Shown: positions 14,120 to 22,538, counted from the first letter of the stretch. The stretch is DNA of 64,000 nt from Mesorhizobium tianshanense (GCF_007830515.1 NZ_VLKT01000024.1:1-64000); one strand, 5' to 3'. Notes: generated by a model from the sequence alone, not told the origin. Numbers and translations: made by a program.

Positions 14120-15916
14120 TTACACCAGTTCCCTGCCCTTGGCGTCGATGGCGTTGGCCACCGCCTCGTCCGTCGCCTCGTCGGGCAGCAGCATCTCGTT
14201 ATGGGCCTTGCCTGACGGGATCATCGGGAAGCAGTTGGCGAGCGTGGCCACGCGGCAGTCGAAGATCACCGGCTTCTTCACCGAAATCATCTCCTTGATC
14301 GCGTCGTCCAGCTCGTCCGGCTTCTCGCAGCGGATGCCGTGGCCGCCATAGGCTTCGGCCAGCTTGACGAAGTCCGGCATCGCCTCGGTGTAGGAATGCG
14401 ACAGCCGGTTGCCGTGCAGAAGCTGCTGCCACTGCCGCACCATGCCCATATACTGGTTGTTGAGGATGAAGATCTTGATAGGCGCTTCGTGCTGCACCGC
14501 CGCGCTCATCTCCTGCATCGTCATCTGCACCGAGGCGTCGCCGGCGATGTCGATGACCAGCGCATCCGGGTGCGCGATCTGCACGCCAAGCGCCGCCGGC
14601 AGGCCGTAGCCCATCGTGCCCAGCCCGCCAGAGGTCATCCAGCGGTTCGGCTTCTCGAAATGATAGTGCTGCGCCGCCCACATCTGGTGCTGGCCGACCT
14701 CGGTGGTGATGTAGGTGTCCATGTCCTTGGTCAGCGCATAGAGCCGCTGGATGGCGTATTGCGGCATGATCACGTCGTGATTCATCTTGTAGGCGAGCGA
14801 ATCCCGCGCGCGCCATTTCGCGATCTGCTCCCACCACGGGTGGAGCGCCTTCTTGTCGGCCTTGGCGGTCGCCCGCCACAGCCGCACCAGATCCTCCAGC
14901 ACCCGGCCGACATCGCCAAGGATCGGCACGTCGGTATGGACGTTCTTGTTGATCGACGACGGATCGATGTCTATATGGATCTTCTTCGAGTTTGGCGAGA
15001 ACGCGGTGAGCCGGCCGGTGATGCGGTCATCGAAGCGCGCGCCGATGCAGACCATCACGTCGCAATCATGCATCGCCATGTTGGCCTCATAGGTGCCGTG
15101 CATGCCGAGCATGCCCATCCAGTTCTTGCCCGACGCCGGATAGGCGCCAAGGCCCATCAGCGTCGAGGTGATCGGGAAGCCGGTCAGATCGACCAGCTCG
15201 CGCAGCAAATGGCTGGCCTCCGGGCCGGAATTGATGACACCGCCGCCCGTATAGAGGATCGGCCTTTTGGCGCCGGCCATCAGTTCGACCGCCGCTTTGA
15301 TCTTCTCCAGATCGCCCTGGACCTTCGGCTGGTAGCTCGTGCGCGGCGCCGTCTGCGGCGGCACATAGATGCCCTTGGCGAACTGCACGTCCTTCGGGAT
15401 GTCGACGACGACCGGACCGGGACGCCCGGTCGTCGCGACATGGAAGGCCTCGTGGATGATTGCCGCGAGCTCGTTGACGTCCTTGACCAGCCAGTTGTGC
15501 TTGGTGCAGGGGCGCGTGATACCGACCGTGTCGCACTCCTGGAAAGCATCCGAGCCGATCAGCGAGGTCGGTACCTGGCCGGTCAGGCAGACCAGCGGGA
15601 TCGAATCCATCAGCGCATCCTGCAGCGGCGTCACCGCGTTGGTGGCGCCCGGCCCCGAGGTCACCAGCATGACGCCGGCCTTGCCGGTCGAGCGCGCATA
15701 GCCCTCCGCCGCGTGGCCCGCGCCCTGCTCGTGACGGACGAGGATGTGCTCGACCTCGTCTTGTTGGAAGATTTCATCATAGATCGGGAGAACCGCGCCG
15801 CCCGGATAGCCGAAAACATGCTTGACGCCATTGTCCTTCAGCGCCTGCACCACCATTTCGGCGCCAGTCATTTCGGATCTTGGCATTTCGCGCCGCTCGT
15901 TCTGTCCACTGCTCAT
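14120..15916 (-). CDS. ilvB: Acetolactate synthase large (catalytic) subunit
   Basis: A 598-residue thiamine diphosphate enzyme that condenses two pyruvates to acetolactate, or pyruvate with 2-oxobutyrate to acetohydroxybutyrate, the first common step of branched-chain amino acid synthesis. It shows the N-terminal ThDP pyrimidine domain (FGYPGGAVLPIYDEIF, RHEQGAGHAAEGYAR), the central FAD/regulatory domain, and the C-terminal ThDP diphosphate domain (DIAGDASVQM to ILNNQYMGMVRQWQ). I place the start at an ATG at 15916 (MSSGQNE); an in-frame alternative at 15886 exists. The upstream open frame to 16015 runs through the attenuator hairpin and is not coding. Expression is probably set by the ilvL leader at 16036-16089. 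Confidence 0.96.
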   Translation of the reverse strand: MSSGQNERREMPRSEMTGAEMVVQALKDNGVKHVFGYPGGAVLPIYDEIFQQDEVEHILVRHEQGAGHAAEGYARSTGKAGVMLVTSGPGATNAVTPLQDALMDSIPLVCLTGQVPTSLIGSDAFQECDTVGITRPCTKHNWLVKDVNELAAIIHEAFHVATTGRPGPVVVDIPKDVQFAKGIYVPPQTAPRTSYQPKVQGDLEKIKAAVELMAGAKRPILYTGGGVINSGPEASHLLRELVDLTGFPITSTLMGLGAYPASGKNWMGMLGMHGTYEANMAMHDCDVMVCIGARFDDRITGRLTAFSPNSKKIHIDIDPSSINKNVHTDVPILGDVGRVLEDLVRLWRATAKADKKALHPWWEQIAKWRARDSLAYKMNHDVIMPQYAIQRLYALTKDMDTYITTEVGQHQMWAAQHYHFEKPNRWMTSGGLGTMGYGLPAALGVQIAHPDALVIDIAGDASVQMTMQEMSAAVQHEAPIKIFILNNQYMGMVRQWQQLLHGNRLSHSYTEAMPDFVKLAEAYGGHGIRCEKPDELDDAIKEMISVKKPVIFDCRVATLANCFPMIPSGKAHNEMLLPDEATDEAVANAIDAKGRELV

Positions 15917-15979
15917 CGGTCTGGTCCCGTACTGTCCGCCATCGGCGATTGCTGGTCGTTTAGTCGTGTTTCGGGCAAT

Positions 15980-16001
15980 AAAAAAGGCCCCCAAGGGAGC
16001 C
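15980..16001 (-). terminator. Attenuator terminator in the ilvB leader
   Basis: On the minus strand GGCTCC (16001-15996) pairs with GGGGCC (15991-15986) around a CTTG tetraloop, followed by six T residues (15985-15980). This intrinsic terminator lies between the leader peptide gene and ilvB, where it would block transcription of ilvBH unless an antiterminator forms. A separate hairpin (GGCGG/CCGCC, about 16030-16044) overlaps the leader stop codon and could act as the pause structure. Confidence 0.8.
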
Positions 16002-16035
16002 TGTGTCTTGCGCATGGGAGGTTTTCGCCCGGCGG

Positions 16036-16089
16036 TTACACCGCCTTGCCCACGCGCCTTCCTACTACGAGAATGAGTGCCGTTTTCAT
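16036..16089 (-). CDS. ilvL: Branched-chain amino acid leader peptide
   Basis: A 17-codon open frame translates to MKTALILVVGRRVGKAV. Five consecutive regulatory codons, Leu-Ile-Leu-Val-Val, sit in the middle and further Val codons near the end. The peptide lies between a consensus promoter and an intrinsic terminator 120 bases upstream of ilvB, the classic layout of transcription attenuation. Ribosome stalling at these codons when charged Leu, Ile or Val tRNA is short should favour antitermination and expression of ilvBH. The promoter -10 box ends nine bases before the ATG, so the transcript probably begins at or within a few bases of the start codon, making this a leaderless or near-leaderless upstream ORF like trpL of Sinorhizobium meliloti. 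Confidence 0.88.
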   Translation of the reverse strand: MKTALILVVGRRVGKAV

Positions 16090-16097
16090 TGTGGCGG

Positions 16098-16127
16098 ACA
16101 ATAGAATTGGTTTTGCGCCGCTGTCAA
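16098..16127 (-). promoter_or_regulatory. ilvL-ilvBH promoter
   Basis: On the minus strand TTGACA (16127-16122) and TATTGT (16103-16098) are separated by 18 bases, a good housekeeping-sigma promoter. The predicted start point is around 16089-16092, at the ilvL ATG. Confidence 0.75.
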
Positions 16128-16191
16128 CGGCGAATGTACGCTTGGCTCACCGCTTGTGGGCCAACTCAAGACCCACATCCGCCCTTGAACA

Positions 16192-16219
16192 ACCCGCGCG
16201 GCCTCTCGGCCGCGCGGGT
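16192..16219 (-). terminator. Strong GC hairpin after the pcfJ-like gene
   Basis: A perfect 12-bp stem (16192-16203 with 16208-16219) with a TCTC loop lies nine bases past the pcfJ-like stop codon. The T run on the minus strand is poor (TTGTTC), so it may act as an imperfect intrinsic terminator or a transcript-stabilising hairpin. Confidence 0.5.
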
Positions 16220-16227
16220 CTTCCGTT

Positions 16228-17388
16228 TCAGGCCCTGAGCACCACGCCTCTCGCCTTGGCCCAGCGCTCGACGATCTTGCGCTCCTCCAGCGAGGCGAGA
16301 CGATTGCTAAAACCACGCATCTGCACCGCACGGTTTTGCGGGTCGAGCTCGATCGTCAGCAACCGCTCGATCTTGCCGAGCGCTGTGCGTCGCAGCACCC
16401 AGATCGAGGCGTTGCCGGCGATGCATTTGGCCGCATACATCGAGACGCAATGATGCATCGCCCGGCTCTCGGCAACTAGATCCTCGGCTGTCTTCAACTG
16501 GCGAACAAAGAAACGCTCGCCATGCGCCTTCGCCTCCTTGGCCGATGGCTGCCAGTCCCAGTCCTCGAGGCGCGAGCCATCCCAGGCGCGGCCCTGCGAC
16601 TGCATTGCGGCAGTACGCGGAGCCCGCCCGGCAGCGCGGCGGCGCATTGCCTCGATGCGTTCGATCGCGGCAATGTCGCGGTGCAATTCCAACATCTGCC
16701 GACGCAGCGAGGCGAGTGTGCGACCCTTCAGGCTGTACGCTGCATCGCGCTGGTGCATCGCGCCGATATAGTCGCACAGATCGTCGATCTCCTCCTTCGA
16801 CGCCGGATGCCCGCAGAAAAATCGCGTCACCTCGCGCCAGAAGACCAACTCCCCGCGCGGCGTGCGCGCGATTTTGGTCCGCGCAAGTCGGGCCGCCAAC
16901 CCCGGATCTTCCGTATAGGACCGGGCGATCGCCAACCAAAACGCCTCGTCGAAGGTGAAATCGCCGGACACGTTCAGGAAGCAATGCACCTCCTTGCGGG
17001 ACAGCCAGGCATTGGCACCCGCCTTGTAGAGCGAGTCGCCACGTGCAACCGCGATATACCACGCCTTACGGAGCGCAATCCCATCGGCATCCAGCCCCGA
17101 ACTGTCCAGCCAGATGCCCTCGAGCGCGGCCGAAACCGGGTAGCGCGCATAGAGATGGCGCGCCGCAGCCAGTCGCAAGCGCGCGCGGTCGCGCGTCTTC
17201 AGCTTTGGACGCCACAGCGCGCCGTCGCGGATCGCCAGACCAGCAAAGCCCCGGCGTGCTTCGTCAAGCGCCCGCTCGAAATCCGGAGCGGGACGCGGGA
17301 CGGCAGAAACCCGCCGCAGCGTTACGGCATATGCTTCAATGCGTTCGCGCTCGGCTTCCTGCCTGCGCTGGATCATGGACTTCGCCAT
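16228..17388 (-). CDS. PcfJ-like protein
   Basis: A 386-residue protein. The C-terminal third resembles the PcfJ-like family: residues around AMHHCVSMYAAKCIAGNASI followed by ERLLTIELDPQNRAVQMRGF, where the conserved HHC, a small-residue loop and a strand ending in Q-R/G-N are typical. PcfJ was named from a conjugative plasmid, but chromosomal homologues of unknown function are common in Proteobacteria. The N-terminal two thirds are Arg-rich and helical without a recognised domain. The ATG at 17388 has AGGAAGAA upstream. No conjugation gene is nearby. Function is unknown. Confidence 0.75.
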   Translation of the reverse strand: MAKSMIQRRQEAERERIEAYAVTLRRVSAVPRPAPDFERALDEARRGFAGLAIRDGALWRPKLKTRDRARLRLAAARHLYARYPVSAALEGIWLDSSGLDADGIALRKAWYIAVARGDSLYKAGANAWLSRKEVHCFLNVSGDFTFDEAFWLAIARSYTEDPGLAARLARTKIARTPRGELVFWREVTRFFCGHPASKEEIDDLCDYIGAMHQRDAAYSLKGRTLASLRRQMLELHRDIAAIERIEAMRRRAAGRAPRTAAMQSQGRAWDGSRLEDWDWQPSAKEAKAHGERFFVRQLKTAEDLVAESRAMHHCVSMYAAKCIAGNASIWVLRRTALGKIERLLTIELDPQNRAVQMRGFSNRLASLEERKIVERWAKARGVVLRA

Positions 17389-17844
17389 GGCCGTTCTTCC
17401 TGATTGGGCCCCTGTCAGCCGCACGCAATTCCAGCGTCGGCACGGAATGTGTCGATCTGGATTGCCGGGTCATTGACAGGTCTCCTTTCAGGACGAAGGG
17501 TTAGAATGGGCGGCTTCCATAAGCTCACAGCAAACTTGAGGCAAGGGCCATTCTTTCAACATTTACGATGGTGTGATGGGGTGTTGCAAAGGTGCATCTT
17601 TGGTCTTCAGGCAGCCACGATCGTCGCCGGAGAACTCTCGGCTCCCCGGTGCGCGCGAAATGTGGGCGAATGGTTCGCCGCCGCACGGACCAGCGCATGC
17701 CACAGTTTTTGCGATAAGCCATTGAAACCGCGCCAGACTATTTGACGACGTGACGCGGCGCTTTTGCCGCGATACTCCGATCGACGGGCTGGGAGGGTCC
17801 GGCAAAGCCACAATGACGACCAGGACTTCACGGGAGGAAATTTG
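17389..17844. other. 456-base intergenic region between divergent genes
   Basis: No supported gene was found. It contains a well-placed AAAGGAG and ATG (17473, minus strand) starting a 45-codon frame that runs into the pcfJ-like gene in another frame, a small hairpin (GCGGC at 17755-17759 with GCCGC at 17766-17770), and a TTGACG at 17742-17747 that lacks a correctly spaced -10 box. It probably holds promoters for both flanking genes. Confidence 0.4.
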
Positions 17845-19647
17845 ATGCTCGACAAGGCTCCAGCCAAGAAACTGTCCGACCTGCTCGACCAATTCGGCGC
17901 AGCGCTTAGCGCCGGCGACATCGACAAGGCGGTCGGGTGCTTTCAGGAAGACTGCTACTGGCGCGACCTGGTGACCTTCACCTGGAACATCAAGACCATG
18001 GAAGGTCGCGACCAGGTGCGCGACATGCTGGTGAGCCAGTTGGCGAAGACAAAACCTTCGAATTGGGCGCTCGCCAAGGGCGAGGACGCCAGCGAAAGCG
18101 GCGATCTGCTGGAGGGCTGGATCAGCTTCGAAACGGAAGTTGCGCGCGGCTTCGGCCATATCAGGCTGAAGAACGGCAAAATCTGGACGCTGCTCACCAC
18201 CATGGTCGAGCTGAAAGGGCATGAGGAAGCCGCCGGCTTCGCCCGGCCGTTGGGCGCCAAGCATGGCCACGGAAAAAACCGACCGACCTGGAAAGAAGAG
18301 CGCGAGAAAGAGGCGGCTGAACTCGGCTTCAAGACGCAACCCTACACGCTCATCATCGGCGGCGGCCAGGGCGGCATCGCACTCGGTGCCCGGCTGAGGC
18401 AGCTCGGCGTGCCGACCATCATCGTCGAGAAGAACGAGCGTGCCGGCGATTCATGGCGCAAGCGCTACAAGTCGCTCTGCCTGCACGACCCGGTCTGGTA
18501 CGACCATCTGCCCTATATCGACTTCCCTCGGAACTGGCCGGTCTTCTCGCCCAAGGACAAGATCGGCGACTGGCTGGAAATGTACACCAAGGTCATGGAG
18601 CTGAATTATTGGTCCTCCACCGAGGCAAAGAGCGCCACCTATGACAACGAGAAAAAGGAATGGACGGTCGTCGTCCATCGTGACGGCCAGGACATCACGC
18701 TGAAGCCCAAGCAGTTGGTGCTGGCCACCGGCATGTCGGGCCGGCCTAACCTTCCGAAGTTCAAGGGCATGGAGAATTTCAAGGGCGATCAGCACCATTC
18801 CTCGAAACATCCCGGTCCGGACAAGTATATCGGCAAGAAGGTCGTCGTTATCGGCTCGAACAATTCCGCGCATGACATCTGCGCCGCACTCTGGGAAGCC
18901 GGCGTCGACGTCACCATGGTGCAGCGATCGACCACGCACATCGTCAAATCAGACACGCTGATGGATATCGGGCTGGGTTCGCTCTATTCGGAGCAAGCCT
19001 TGCAAAACGGCATGACCACCGCCAAGGCCGATCTCATCTTCGCCTCGCTGCCCTACAAGATCCTGCACGAATTCCAGATCCCGCTCTACCAGGAGATGAA
19101 GAAGCGCGATGCGGCATTCTACGAGGGACTGGAAAGGGCCGGCTTCATGCTCGACTGGGGTGACGACGGTTCCGGCCTATTCATGAAGTATCTCAGGCGC
19201 GGCTCCGGCTACTACATCGACATCGGCGCCTCACAGCTGATCATCGACGGCGCCATCAAGCTGAAGAGCGGCGTCGATGTGGAGGAGATCAAGGAACATT
19301 CGGTCCTGCTCAGCGACGGCACCGAGCTGCCGGCCGATGTCATCGTCTATGCCACCGGCTATGGCTCGATGAACGGCTGGGCGGCGGAGCTGATCTCGAA
19401 AGAGGTCGCCGACAAAGTCGGGAAGTGCTGGGGCCTCGGCTCGAACACCACCAAGGATCCCGGCCCCTGGGAGGGCGAACAGCGCAACATGTGGAAGCCG
19501 ACGCAACAAGAGGCGCTCTGGTTCCACGGCGGCAACCTGCACCAGTCACGCCACTATTCGCAGTTCCTGTCGCTGCAGTTGAAGGCACGGCATGAGGACA
19601 TCGAGACGCCGGTCTACGGGCTGCAGCGGGTCCATCACAAGGGATAG
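17845..19647 (+). CDS. Flavin-containing monooxygenase with N-terminal SnoaL-like domain
   Basis: A 600-residue two-part protein. Residues 1 to about 150 resemble a SnoaL/NTF2-like domain (ALSAGDIDKAVGCFQEDCYWRDLVTFTW). The rest is an FMO/Baeyer-Villiger-type oxidoreductase with an FAD-binding GGGQGGIALGARLRQLG, an NADPH-binding VVVIGSNNSAHDICAALWEAG, and a C-terminal VIVYATGYGSMNGW (the ATG motif). Such proteins oxygenate nucleophilic substrates with NADPH and O2; similar fused proteins occur in rhizobia and fungi. The start has GGGAGGAAA nine bases upstream. The substrate is unknown. It is followed by a convergent small gene at 19683. Confidence 0.85.
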   Translation: MLDKAPAKKLSDLLDQFGAALSAGDIDKAVGCFQEDCYWRDLVTFTWNIKTMEGRDQVRDMLVSQLAKTKPSNWALAKGEDASESGDLLEGWISFETEVARGFGHIRLKNGKIWTLLTTMVELKGHEEAAGFARPLGAKHGHGKNRPTWKEEREKEAAELGFKTQPYTLIIGGGQGGIALGARLRQLGVPTIIVEKNERAGDSWRKRYKSLCLHDPVWYDHLPYIDFPRNWPVFSPKDKIGDWLEMYTKVMELNYWSSTEAKSATYDNEKKEWTVVVHRDGQDITLKPKQLVLATGMSGRPNLPKFKGMENFKGDQHHSSKHPGPDKYIGKKVVVIGSNNSAHDICAALWEAGVDVTMVQRSTTHIVKSDTLMDIGLGSLYSEQALQNGMTTAKADLIFASLPYKILHEFQIPLYQEMKKRDAAFYEGLERAGFMLDWGDDGSGLFMKYLRRGSGYYIDIGASQLIIDGAIKLKSGVDVEEIKEHSVLLSDGTELPADVIVYATGYGSMNGWAAELISKEVADKVGKCWGLGSNTTKDPGPWEGEQRNMWKPTQQEALWFHGGNLHQSRHYSQFLSLQLKARHEDIETPVYGLQRVHHKG

Positions 19648-19682
19648 GACGCGACGCCTAGCTTGGCTTGTGGCTGATATCT

Positions 19683-19982
19683 TTATCTGGAGCGGCGGCG
19701 CTTACGGGCCGCCTTGATCTCGGTGATGCGCATGGCATCTTCTTCCTGCAGGTGGTGCCCGCGCTCCAGCAGTTCGAGCGTGTATTCCTCATAGGTCAGG
19801 CCCAGCCGCTCGGCCTTGTCCAGCCGCATCAGCATGACGTCACGGCTTGGCGCCTTCCAGGCCTTGGCATGAGCAGCCTGCCAGGCAAGGAAGATGTAGG
19901 CGTCGCCCTCGCCCCATGGCGGGCCATCATAGTCGTCGAGAGGCGGACCGCCATTGTCGGTGCGTTTCGGGCGACGCACCAT
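19683..19982 (-). CDS. Conserved small protein, function unknown
   Basis: A 99-residue hydrophilic protein. The N-terminus is Pro/Gly/Asp-rich (RTDNGGPPLDDYDGPPWGEGDAY), followed by helical stretches (FLAWQAAHAKAW, MLMRLDKAERLGLTYEEYTL) and a very basic C-terminus (KAARKRRRSR). I do not recognise a characterised domain. It starts four bases after the stop of the XRE-cupin regulator gene on the same strand, so the two are probably cotranscribed and perhaps translationally coupled. Confidence 0.7.
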   Translation of the reverse strand: MVRRPKRTDNGGPPLDDYDGPPWGEGDAYIFLAWQAAHAKAWKAPSRDVMLMRLDKAERLGLTYEEYTLELLERGHHLQEEDAMRITEIKAARKRRRSR

Positions 19983-19986
19983 CGCC

Positions 19987-20553
19987 TCAGCCTCTGGCCA
20001 GTGCGACCAGGTAGTCGGCGGCGTCCGGTCCGGGAGCGTGGAAGGCGCAATCCGACGGCGCGCCAAGCGCCAGGCAGTCGCCGGGTTCAAGACTGTGCAC
20101 GATATCACCCTCGGTGAATTCCAACCGTCCGGAAATCAGCCAGATCTGCTGTCTGATGAAGGCATAGGATGCTGCCGGAAAACTTACCTTGGCTCCCACC
20201 GGCAACTGCACTCTGATCAGCTCGAGCGGCATGTCGGAGACCGGCGAAAGATGCCGCCTGATATAACCCGTGGCGGGATCGCGCCAGACCGGCTGATCGC
20301 TTTCGCGAAGCAGCCCACCGCCTTGCAGCTCGGCCCGTGCGATGAGGGTGGAAAGCGTCATGCCGAAGGCCGCCGCGATGCGCACGAGAAGCGCTGCGGT
20401 CGGGCTCGTCTTGCCGCGCTCTATCGTGCTGAGCATGGCTTTCGACACGCCGGAGCGATCCGCGAGCTCCGCCAGCGACCAGCCCCTCAAGGCTCTTTCG
20501 GAGCGTATTCTCCTGCCGATGGTCGAGGAGATATTGTTCGCTATATCATTCAT
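19987..20553 (-). CDS. XRE family regulator with C-terminal cupin domain
   Basis: A 188-residue regulator. An N-terminal HTH_3 domain (RSERALRGWSLAELADRSGVSKAMLSTIERGKTSPT) is followed by a cupin_2 sensor domain (RQQIWLISGRLEFTEGDIVHSLEPGDCLALG). Proteins of this layout (PuuR/SutR-like) usually sense small metabolites and control nearby transport or catabolic genes. A good -10 box ends seven bases before the ATG and no Shine-Dalgarno sequence is visible, so a leaderless mRNA is likely. It forms an apparent operon with the small gene at 19683. The target is unknown. Confidence 0.88.
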   Translation of the reverse strand: MNDIANNISSTIGRRIRSERALRGWSLAELADRSGVSKAMLSTIERGKTSPTAALLVRIAAAFGMTLSTLIARAELQGGGLLRESDQPVWRDPATGYIRRHLSPVSDMPLELIRVQLPVGAKVSFPAASYAFIRQQIWLISGRLEFTEGDIVHSLEPGDCLALGAPSDCAFHAPGPDAADYLVALARG

Positions 20554-20559
20554 TAATCC

Positions 20560-20587
20560 AGTATATTGAATTCACGGAGTCGAGCAA
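20560..20587 (-). promoter_or_regulatory. Candidate promoter of the XRE-cupin gene
   Basis: On the minus strand TTGCTC (20587-20582) and TATACT (20565-20560) are separated by 16 bases. The start point would fall at or next to the ATG at 20553. A TGAATTCA palindrome at 20567-20574 inside the spacer is a possible autoregulatory operator. Confidence 0.45.
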
Positions 20588-20708
20588 GAGGCCCGTTTGA
20601 GTCAATTTTCGCGAATGGCTTAACGGCCCCTACACCATCCGACCTCACCCCACCTTAACCCCGTCGGCGTAAAGTCGATCGCCTGGGGAATGGGAACACA
20701 GCCTGGCC

Positions 20709-22538
20709 ATGTTCATCGACCGCGAAGTCTCCGTCGGAGAGCCGACATCGCAGGAGCGCCGCAAGGCCGACCAGAGCGACAAGCGCGTTCTGGGCAATGT
20801 CGTGCAGTGCGACGGCGCGCGCGCGACCATCAGCGCCTATGCCGACGATGTCGAAGGCACGGTCACCGGCCTTTGGACCGTCGGCAAGATGATCTCCATC
20901 AATCTTGGCACAACGCGAACCGTCGGCCTGGTCTACGAGATCGGCAAGTCGGATCGCGCCTGGAGCGATGAGGGCCAGAACCCGATCGAAGTCAGCATCG
21001 AGCTCATCGGCGAAGTGCGCGACGGCGCCGAGCCCGGCACCCAGCCGATCTTCGATCGCGGCATCACCACCTATCCGCATATCGGCGCCATCGCTCACCG
21101 CATCCGCAGCCGCGACCTGCAAGCGGTCTATGATCTCGCCGGACGTCATTCGATCACCATCGGCACGCTTTCACAGGACGAGGCGATCGACGCCAACATC
21201 GCCATCGACGACACGCTGGCGCGCCATTTCGCCATTGTCGGCACCACCGGCGTCGGCAAATCCACCGCCGTCTCGCTGCTTTTGCGCAAGTCGATCGCCG
21301 CTCGACCCGACCTGCGTGTCCTCATCCTCGATCCGCACAATGAGTTCGCCGCGTCCCTGCCCGAACACTGCGTCAAGGTCGATTCGACGACGCTTGACCT
21401 GCCCTTCTGGATGTTCAGGCTCGAGGAATTTGCCGAAGTGCTGTTTCGCGGGCGCGAGACGGTGCCGGAAGAGGTTGATGCCTTGCGCGATCTCATTCCC
21501 GCGGCCAAGAACCTGTATCGCAACCCGAATTCGGCTACCTATCTCAGGCGCGGCGTCGATGCGCTGACCGCGGACACGCCGGTGCCCTATCGCGTTGTCG
21601 ATCTCATCAAGCAGATCGACGAGCGCATGGGATTGCTGGAAAGCAAGAACGACCGCCCCACCCTCAAATCGCTGAAGACGCGCATCGAGTCGGCGGCCTC
21701 GGATCCGCGCTATCGCTTCATGTTCAACTCGCGGCTGATCGAGGACACCATCCACGAGACGATCGGCAATATTTTCCGCGTGCCGCACCACGGCCGCCCG
21801 GTGACCTGCTTCGAGATGGCCGGTATGCCGTCGGAGGTGGTCAATTCCGTCTGTTCGGTGCTGGCGCGCCTGGCCTTCGACCTTGCGCTGTGGAGCGAAG
21901 GCCGGCTGCGGCTGCTTGTGCTGTGCGAGGAGGCGCACCGCTACATGCCGGCCGATCCGCGCCTCGGTTTCGCGCCGACCCGGCACGCGCTGTCGCGCAT
22001 CGCCAAGGAAGGCCGAAAATACGGCTGCTACCTCGGCGTCGTCACCCAGCGTCCGGGCGAGCTAGATCCCACCATCCTGTCGCAGTGCTCGACCTTTTTC
22101 GCCATGCGGCTTGCCAATGAGCAGGACCAGGCGATCATCCGCTCGGCGATCGCCGATTCCTCGGCCTCGACGCTGGCATTCCTGTCCTCGATGGGCCAGC
22201 GTGAAGCCATCGCCTTCGGTGAAGGCGTGGCGACGACCATGCGGCTGAAGTTCGAGAAGCTATCCGAAGGCCTGATTCCCGGAACGATCAAACGGGAAGA
22301 AGCCAAGCCGTCCGAGGACGGCAACGATGTCGACCTGGCGGCGATCGTCGAGAGGCTGCGCAACGTGCCGAAGCCGCAACAGGCGATGGCTTTCGCCGAA
22401 GTCGTTGACACCAGCAGGCAGGCCGGCGATCCCGACTATCGTAAGCCGCCCGTCGCGCGCGTCCAGCCCGACGACGATTTCGACATGCGCTATGGCCTCA
22501 AGCCGGCGACCTTCGGCCTGCGCCCGCAAAACGATTGA
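20709..22538 (+). CDS. HerA-like ATPase (DUF87)
   Basis: A 609-residue HerA/FtsK-superfamily ATPase. An N-terminal HerA barrel-like region precedes Walker A GTTGVGKST (residues 178-186); a strand LRVLILDPHNEF follows, and Walker B is LRLLVLCEEAHRYM near residue 400, with a QRPGELD sensor stretch after it. HerA hexamers translocate DNA; archaeal HerA works with the NurA nuclease in end resection, and bacterial versions also occur in defence systems with nuclease or Sir2 partners. No NurA or other nuclease gene is adjacent here. The flanking genes are a divergent XRE operon and a convergent GGDEF gene, so a stand-alone cellular DNA translocase is more likely than a defence module. Confidence 0.85.
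   Translation: MFIDREVSVGEPTSQERRKADQSDKRVLGNVVQCDGARATISAYADDVEGTVTGLWTVGKMISINLGTTRTVGLVYEIGKSDRAWSDEGQNPIEVSIELIGEVRDGAEPGTQPIFDRGITTYPHIGAIAHRIRSRDLQAVYDLAGRHSITIGTLSQDEAIDANIAIDDTLARHFAIVGTTGVGKSTAVSLLLRKSIAARPDLRVLILDPHNEFAASLPEHCVKVDSTTLDLPFWMFRLEEFAEVLFRGRETVPEEVDALRDLIPAAKNLYRNPNSATYLRRGVDALTADTPVPYRVVDLIKQIDERMGLLESKNDRPTLKSLKTRIESAASDPRYRFMFNSRLIEDTIHETIGNIFRVPHHGRPVTCFEMAGMPSEVVNSVCSVLARLAFDLALWSEGRLRLLVLCEEAHRYMPADPRLGFAPTRHALSRIAKEGRKYGCYLGVVTQRPGELDPTILSQCSTFFAMRLANEQDQAIIRSAIADSSASTLAFLSSMGQREAIAFGEGVATTMRLKFEKLSEGLIPGTIKREEAKPSEDGNDVDLAAIVERLRNVPKPQQAMAFAEVVDTSRQAGDPDYRKPPVARVQPDDDFDMRYGLKPATFGLRPQND

Noticed and set aside
15917..16015. An N-terminal extension of IlvB
   Set aside because: The region contains the attenuator hairpin and T run; the 33 extra residues do not match acetolactate synthases.
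14339..16453. A 704-codon open frame on the plus strand opposite ilvB
   Set aside because: It is antisense to a well-supported acetolactate synthase, has Arg/Gly/His-rich composition typical of GC-rich shadow frames, and runs over the ilvL promoter.
17336..17473. A 45-codon frame on the minus strand with AAAGGAG upstream, before the pcfJ-like gene
   Set aside because: It overlaps the gene in another frame, has no recognisable features and could be chance in GC-rich DNA.
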